A stretch of 64,000 bases of DNA from Gnetum montanum. Lineage: Eukaryota > Streptophyta > Gnetopsida > Gnetales > Gnetaceae. Location of the stretch: NCBI GenBank assembly GCA_015680685.1, contig MNCI01014738.1:292836-356835 (forward strand), in the 5' to 3' direction. The translations under genes were made by a program, and so were the position numbers. The notes under the pieces were generated by a model. That model worked only from the letters and a program-made list of their open reading frames with translations, searched no databases and was not told the DNA's origin. Shown here piece after piece: positions 59,981 through 64,000 of this stretch (its first letter is position 1; each line of letters begins with the position of its first letter).

Positions 59981-61940
59981 TCTAGGCCCTTAGTTCTTTT
60001 TGAATTTTTGTTTTACACATTCTTTCAACTTTTCTTATCTTTGTTTTACACCATCATTCATGTTTTTACTGTTTCTTTTTTTTTTTTTTTTTGCTTGATT
60101 TACTTTTATTCATCATCTAACAAGTGCTCATGATGGTGGATTGAATTATATCATATTGATTGCATTATTTGGTTTTTACCTNCTAATGTTTGGTTTTAAC
60201 CTTTGAATTATGATGCTAATATTAAGGTATGGTTCTTTTGGTAAAATAGGCAATGAGTCCATGCTATCCACTCATCCATATAACTCCATGGTCTCCTTTG
60301 GCTTGGAACTGTATTGTCCCATTTTTCTAAGTAAACTTGTTAATGAATTGGTGGTTGGGTATTTTTCAAACCAAGGAAAGACTCAAAGGTTGAAAAGGGT
60401 GTGACTTCAAGGGGATTCGATGCATTGGTGCTGGCCATTCTCTTGGGTGCTTGGATGCTTTTTCTTGGGTTTTCTGCCATTTTGACATTGTTCAAATATC
60501 AGGAAGTTGAGTAAATAAAAATAAGTCTTTGCATGGTGTAGTTCTTACACATAAATATCAAAGGAAAAAAGAGAGAGAAAAGAGAAAAAAGTGAAAATTC
60601 AAAGCACACCCCTTAGACATAATAAAGCAATATGGGCTACAAGCGCTAGTTATGAAACTAGAAACACATGTTACCCATGCCTAAAGGTTCCCTCTAACTA
60701 AGGCCCCTTCTCACTTCCTGCTTCCCCATCTCGCTCTCCTCGAGATGGTGGTCACTCTTTGTGAAGGAATTCTTGTTGCTTCAAGAGGATGGATTAGCTA
60801 GGTGTATTGATGCGAGGTCATTGAATGTGGTTGGTTTGAGTCTGGATTTGGGATGAAGTTCTATTTAGTCATCTTAACCATGAAATACACAAGGGGCTTT
60901 ACACAACCTTGTTCTTGGGATTCCATTCCATTCTCTCATCTCCATCTTTCTTTCCATTTTTCACCTCATTGCTAATTTTATCATTAGTTCGTTCTAGGTT
61001 GATGCATTGTTTTTCTTTGGTGAATTCTTATGGGTAAGTTTTTAACTATTGCTTCCAAATGACATTCCTAGAGCCTACGGACTCTTTGGTTTGTGGGTTT
61101 GTCAGGGCATAAAAGGCATGAGCCTACTTTGGAGAGGACCCACTGGCATTCCTTTTTGATGAAATTTTTAAGTTCTTTTCCTTAAACATTTCCTACAATC
61201 AATCATCTCTTGTTTCATCCCCATCAATGACATCCATTTTATTGGCATTGTCGTTGTTATTTTTTTCTATCTTTCTTGTTTCTCATATTTTTCCATATTA
61301 TAGCTATTGGAGGTTTACTCTTAGTCGTGGGGGCCTTGGCACAAATTTTTTAATTTTCTCCATTTTACTATTCGCCTAACCCTTACACCTTGGGTAGTCA
61401 CCTATGATAAATCTTTGAACCAATTTTTGTCATATCCACAACTCAACTAATGTGCTTCATATCGAGGCAAGGTATCAACTGCATTGTGGTTTATCTATCC
61501 TTGCTCATTTGTGACTATGTTGTATGTGCAAATGGAGATCATACAAACAATGGACTAGGCTTGGAGGAAGCACTTAGGATGAACCGGAACTGAAGCATTT
61601 ATGAAAGAAGCAAGTCTGGTGGCTTGGCTATGGATAAACAACAGAAGGCGCAATCTTAGCATTGGTGGCAACACACTGTATTTTCTTTCTCTCTCTGCCT
61701 CAACAAGATACCAAAGAAAGGCTTGGATGTCATTTATGTATGAGTGTTCACCATAATGGCCATGAACACTAATGTTATAATATGCTTATTGATCTATTCA
61801 CTAGGCACGTTGAGTTTGTCATCCCATTCCATCATCAGTTGTTAGTTAGTCAATAATCCCATACCTTCCCAATATTTTGTAAAAAACTTGTTTATCTTCT
61901 TCTATACTTGTGGACGAGTTTTCATTTAGTCGTGGAGCTA
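59980..61940 (+). other. 3' noncoding region of element E
   Basis: About 2 kb between integrase and the 3' LTR with no conserved ORF (an envelope-like ORF could once have been here; none is visible). Contains a T-run at about 60070-60090, the 7.2-kb type repeat at 60660, an N at 60182 and three TAGTCGTGG-type sites (59948, 61324, 61928). Confidence 0.6.
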
Positions 61941-62778
61941 TGATAAGAACAATTACTCTAATTATTAGAGTGGTTACTCTAATTATTAGAGTAGTTGCTT
62001 CCAAGCCTATAAATACAGTGCCCAGGCGCACAATTGAGAGAGAAGTCTTTTAGTAGTCAAGTAGCGAAACTCTTGTAGTCTATTTGAAAGTTAGAGTATT
62101 TTCCAAGTGCCCGCAGCAAAAGGTCTAAGTGTGGATAGATCTTTATTTAAGCATTGTGTACTTGAGCACACCTTGTGTACGGCAATAAAGACGAGCTCTT
62201 TGATTCATCCTTGCAGCACTTGAGATTTGTTTTCTTATGCATTTCTTTTATTTTATTTTCTTATACATTTATTTTTTTTAATTTATTTTATGCACTTTAC
62301 ATTTTTGTTATTAACACAGTAATTCATTTTGATCAATTAAGAAAAATCGTTAAATTACACAGGCACGACCACTTCGAGCATGTGTGTAATGCTTAGTAAC
62401 CCAGTAACAATTAGTGTTTGGTAATCCCAGTAGTGTTGCACGGGTTCAAGTTGTGTACGGCAAGTGGGAATGGATGCTGGTGTTAGGATTAGTTAGAACT
62501 TAGTTAATGAGTAGTTAAGTTAAATTAGTCACTTAGTTACCTCTTTCCTTCCCTACTAGTGCAGGACATAAAAACATAAAAGCTATAAAAATCATATGCC
62601 TCAAGCTTACTTAACCATACAATCGTGACATACAGGTAAGCTTGGGAACACAACGATCAACCAACCCATCCTTGTTCCACAAGGGCGCATAAGCACTTAG
62701 TCCTTGGAATTCGACCGAATCGTGTGTGAAATGCTTGTATTCATATGGTTGAGTGTAGGGATACCTCGCGACTTATCA
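61941..62778 (+). mobile_element. 3' LTR of element E
   Basis: 838 bp, starting TGATAAG and ending CTTATCA. Has only about two TTACTCTAATTATTAGAG units against five or more in the left LTR; otherwise closely similar, including the last 330 bp. Confidence 0.9.
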
Positions 62779-63440
62779 TTCTTCTCTTGGTAAATTAATC
62801 CAACAACCCATCTCAATAAAGACATGATAAGAGCTCATTCTTGTTTTAGCAATTTGATTCTTTAAATGAATAAGAATAGCTAAGAATAGATAATGTTGAG
62901 TACTAGATAATAAACCTCCTCTAACAAAATGTAATGTTTTTTTCCTAACATGTTCAACCAAACTTTAGCCAAGACTTTTTCTTTTATAGTTTTTTGGAAT
63001 AGCCTTTTGTTTAAAGAAAGATCCTCTATAGCAATATTTCATGATTGAAGCCATAATTTTCCTTAATGCAACCATCCATTTTCTTGTGTAGCATTCATGA
63101 TCTCCTTAGCATAATTAACTTCCTCCATGTGACTTAAGCACTGAGTATAAGTAATAAATTGACAAAGGGCTTCAACTCCAAGAGGAAGAAAATTTGCTTC
63201 TAAAAGTAAAATATCATAAGAAGTCTGCATTTTCACTTAAAATTCACATATAAGAAACTATTTTTAAACATGCCCTAATTTTTTCCAATTATGGGTGAAA
63301 AGAGAAAGTCCCCAAGCAACACACCCATATAATAATACAACTTGGACAAGACTGTGAAAATGTTCTTTTCTAATTCTCCATGCTAAATTTTGTTGTAAAT
63401 CATTCTATATAAAATAATGTATGTGTTATATATCATCTAG
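62779..63440 (-). pseudogene. LINE ORF2 C-terminal fragment (minus strand), continues at 52715
   Basis: Reads from about 63370: SLVQVVLLYGCVAWGLSLFTHNWKKLGH, a well-known conserved stretch downstream of RT in plant LINE ORF2; then LLLEANFLPLGVEAL near 63185 and YAKEIMNATQENGW near 63110; ends CWINLPREE at 62779. Continues across element E at 52715. Stops and shifts. Confidence 0.7.
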
Positions 63441-63960
63441 TAATGTTTTTAATTTGATCTTCAAGATTGTGCTAATACTATCAATAATTTTGCTTTCAAC
63501 ACTTTGAAAAATAAGAAGAATACTTTCTAATTTAATCAAACAAAGGAATTTTAGAGTGATTAGAAAAATTGGGATCAAAATCCACTTTTCATGCCTAAGC
63601 AATAAAGGTATTACGTTGACCCACAAAAAACTTTAAGATTCAATAATTTCTCAACCATTTTAAAATTGATGAGTTTGACGAGCAAAAAAGATTTGAAAAA
63701 ATAGCAGGGATGCAAAACATTAATTCTCTAATGTTCAAGAATAGCTTGAATCACTAATGTAAAACCCTTAATCGAGCATATAAATCCAATAATCTGTAGA
63801 AATATATAACATGAAGGGATATTTTTTGACAAAGATTCATATAAATCATCAGATAAAACAAAATCAAAAGCTTTAAAATTCTTCATAGTCTCTATTGTCT
63901 AAGAAAAATTAGAATTTTCCATCTTTGATCATTCCTAGCCAAGAAAATTTCTATTGTAAT
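63440..63960 (-). pseudogene. LINE ORF1 N-terminal (DUF4283-like) piece, minus strand
   Basis: Minus strand from 63900: FVLSDDLYESLS near 63860 resembles LDDLYESIT of the plus LINE ORF1 (43590). Then PCYFFKSFLLVKLINF near 63690 and FCGSTLYLCLGM, the DUF4283 hydrophobic core. Upstream of the ORF2 fragment on the same strand, so two LINE pieces are joined here (see findings). Confidence 0.5.
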
Positions 63961-63968
63961 AACTTTAC

Positions 63969-63993
63969 AAAAAAAAAAAAAAAAAAAACCCCC
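63969..63993. repeat. A20 run followed by C5
   Basis: Homopolymer at the window end. Its orientation is wrong for the poly(A) tail of the minus-strand LINE pieces. Could be a sequencing-prone site. Confidence 0.8.
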
Positions 63994-64000
63994 TCAAGAT

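Larger units (their letters stand above)
52716..62778 (+). mobile_element. Athila-like Ty3/gypsy element E, full length
   Basis: Bounded by LTRs 52716-53618 and 61941-62778. Each LTR has matching inverted ends (TGATGAG...CTCATCA left, TGATAAG...CTTATCA right). A tRNA-Asp-type primer site follows the left LTR. Order: gag, protease, RT, RNase H (single), integrase, long 3' noncoding region. RT and RNase H motifs are Athila-like. The flanking 5-mers CTTTT and TTCTT are not identical, so the target duplication has decayed or the end shifted. The LTRs look near-identical over their last 500 bp, so insertion is relatively recent. Confidence 0.88.

Noticed and set aside
59888-60133. Envelope-like protein after integrase in element E (hydrophobic Phe/Leu-rich ORF)
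   Set aside because: The hydrophobic stretch comes from a T-rich low-complexity run; no signal peptide-domain-anchor order is visible.
62175-62396. 73-codon ORF with hydrophobic segments in the right LTR of E
   Set aside because: The equivalent DNA in the left LTR is noncoding U5/R sequence, and no start or domain is conserved.
63969-63993. A20 run as a LINE poly(A) tail
   Set aside because: The adjacent LINE pieces are on the minus strand and this is at their 5' side; a tail would be a T-run at lower coordinates.

Overview
This is plant nuclear DNA made almost entirely of layered, mostly broken retrotransposons. I see no intact single-copy host gene, no rRNA or tRNA gene, and nothing bacterial or organellar. 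Evidence for a plant: Tat-like and Athila-like Ty3/gypsy elements, a Ty1/copia element with SIRE-type priming sites, L1-like LINEs and tRNA-derived SINEs. AT-richness, scarce CG and many TAG stops at former CAG or TGG codons fit old, heavily methylated repeats. A large, slowly purged seed-plant genome is likely. A gymnosperm is my guess, not something the sequence proves.

Layout. 1-2301: Tat-like gag remnant (A) with a 378-bp inverted duplication and an integrase scrap joined to gag. 2310-7500: decayed Athila-like element (B) whose RT is missing, with an antisense copia LTR fragment in its place. 8760-9691 and 28448-29640: halves of an older retroelement ORF (D) split by element C. 9692-28442: element C, an 18.75-kb Tat-lineage element with two LTRs, perfect 5-bp target duplications (GGTAG), gag-protease, RT, two RNase H domains and integrase. 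Between its protease and RT lie 9.4 kb holding an antisense multi-exon gene, a tandem array of about 375-bp units and short repeats. 29640-38520: copia-type element with LTRs, tRNA-Met primer site, gag and an extra ORF but no pol; its 3' LTR is split by a 2654-bp solo LTR. 38521-43470: unassigned sequence with a solo LTR, an AG microsatellite and SINEs. 43550-48450: plus-strand LINE. 48925-49080: another SINE. 49100-52715 and 62779-63960: minus-strand LINE sequence, opened by the Athila-like element E (52716-62778).

Most notable is the antisense gene inside element C (20277 down to 14689). Six GT...AG introns can be placed, five preserving reading phase exactly. Its first exons read as an FCP1/NLI-interacting-factor (HAD family) phosphatase domain whose catalytic aspartates are replaced. 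The rest encodes an unrecognised, charged, coiled-coil-like protein with a proline-rich tail. Antisense orientation would let introns survive retrotransposition, so this looks like a cellular gene carried by, or inserted into, a retrotransposon.

Order of events (inferred): LINEs and elements A, B and D are old; C inserted into D; the solo-LTR element inserted into the copia LTR; E, with the most similar LTR pair, inserted late into LINE DNA. Nothing here looks able to move by itself today, because every coding region has stops or shifts.
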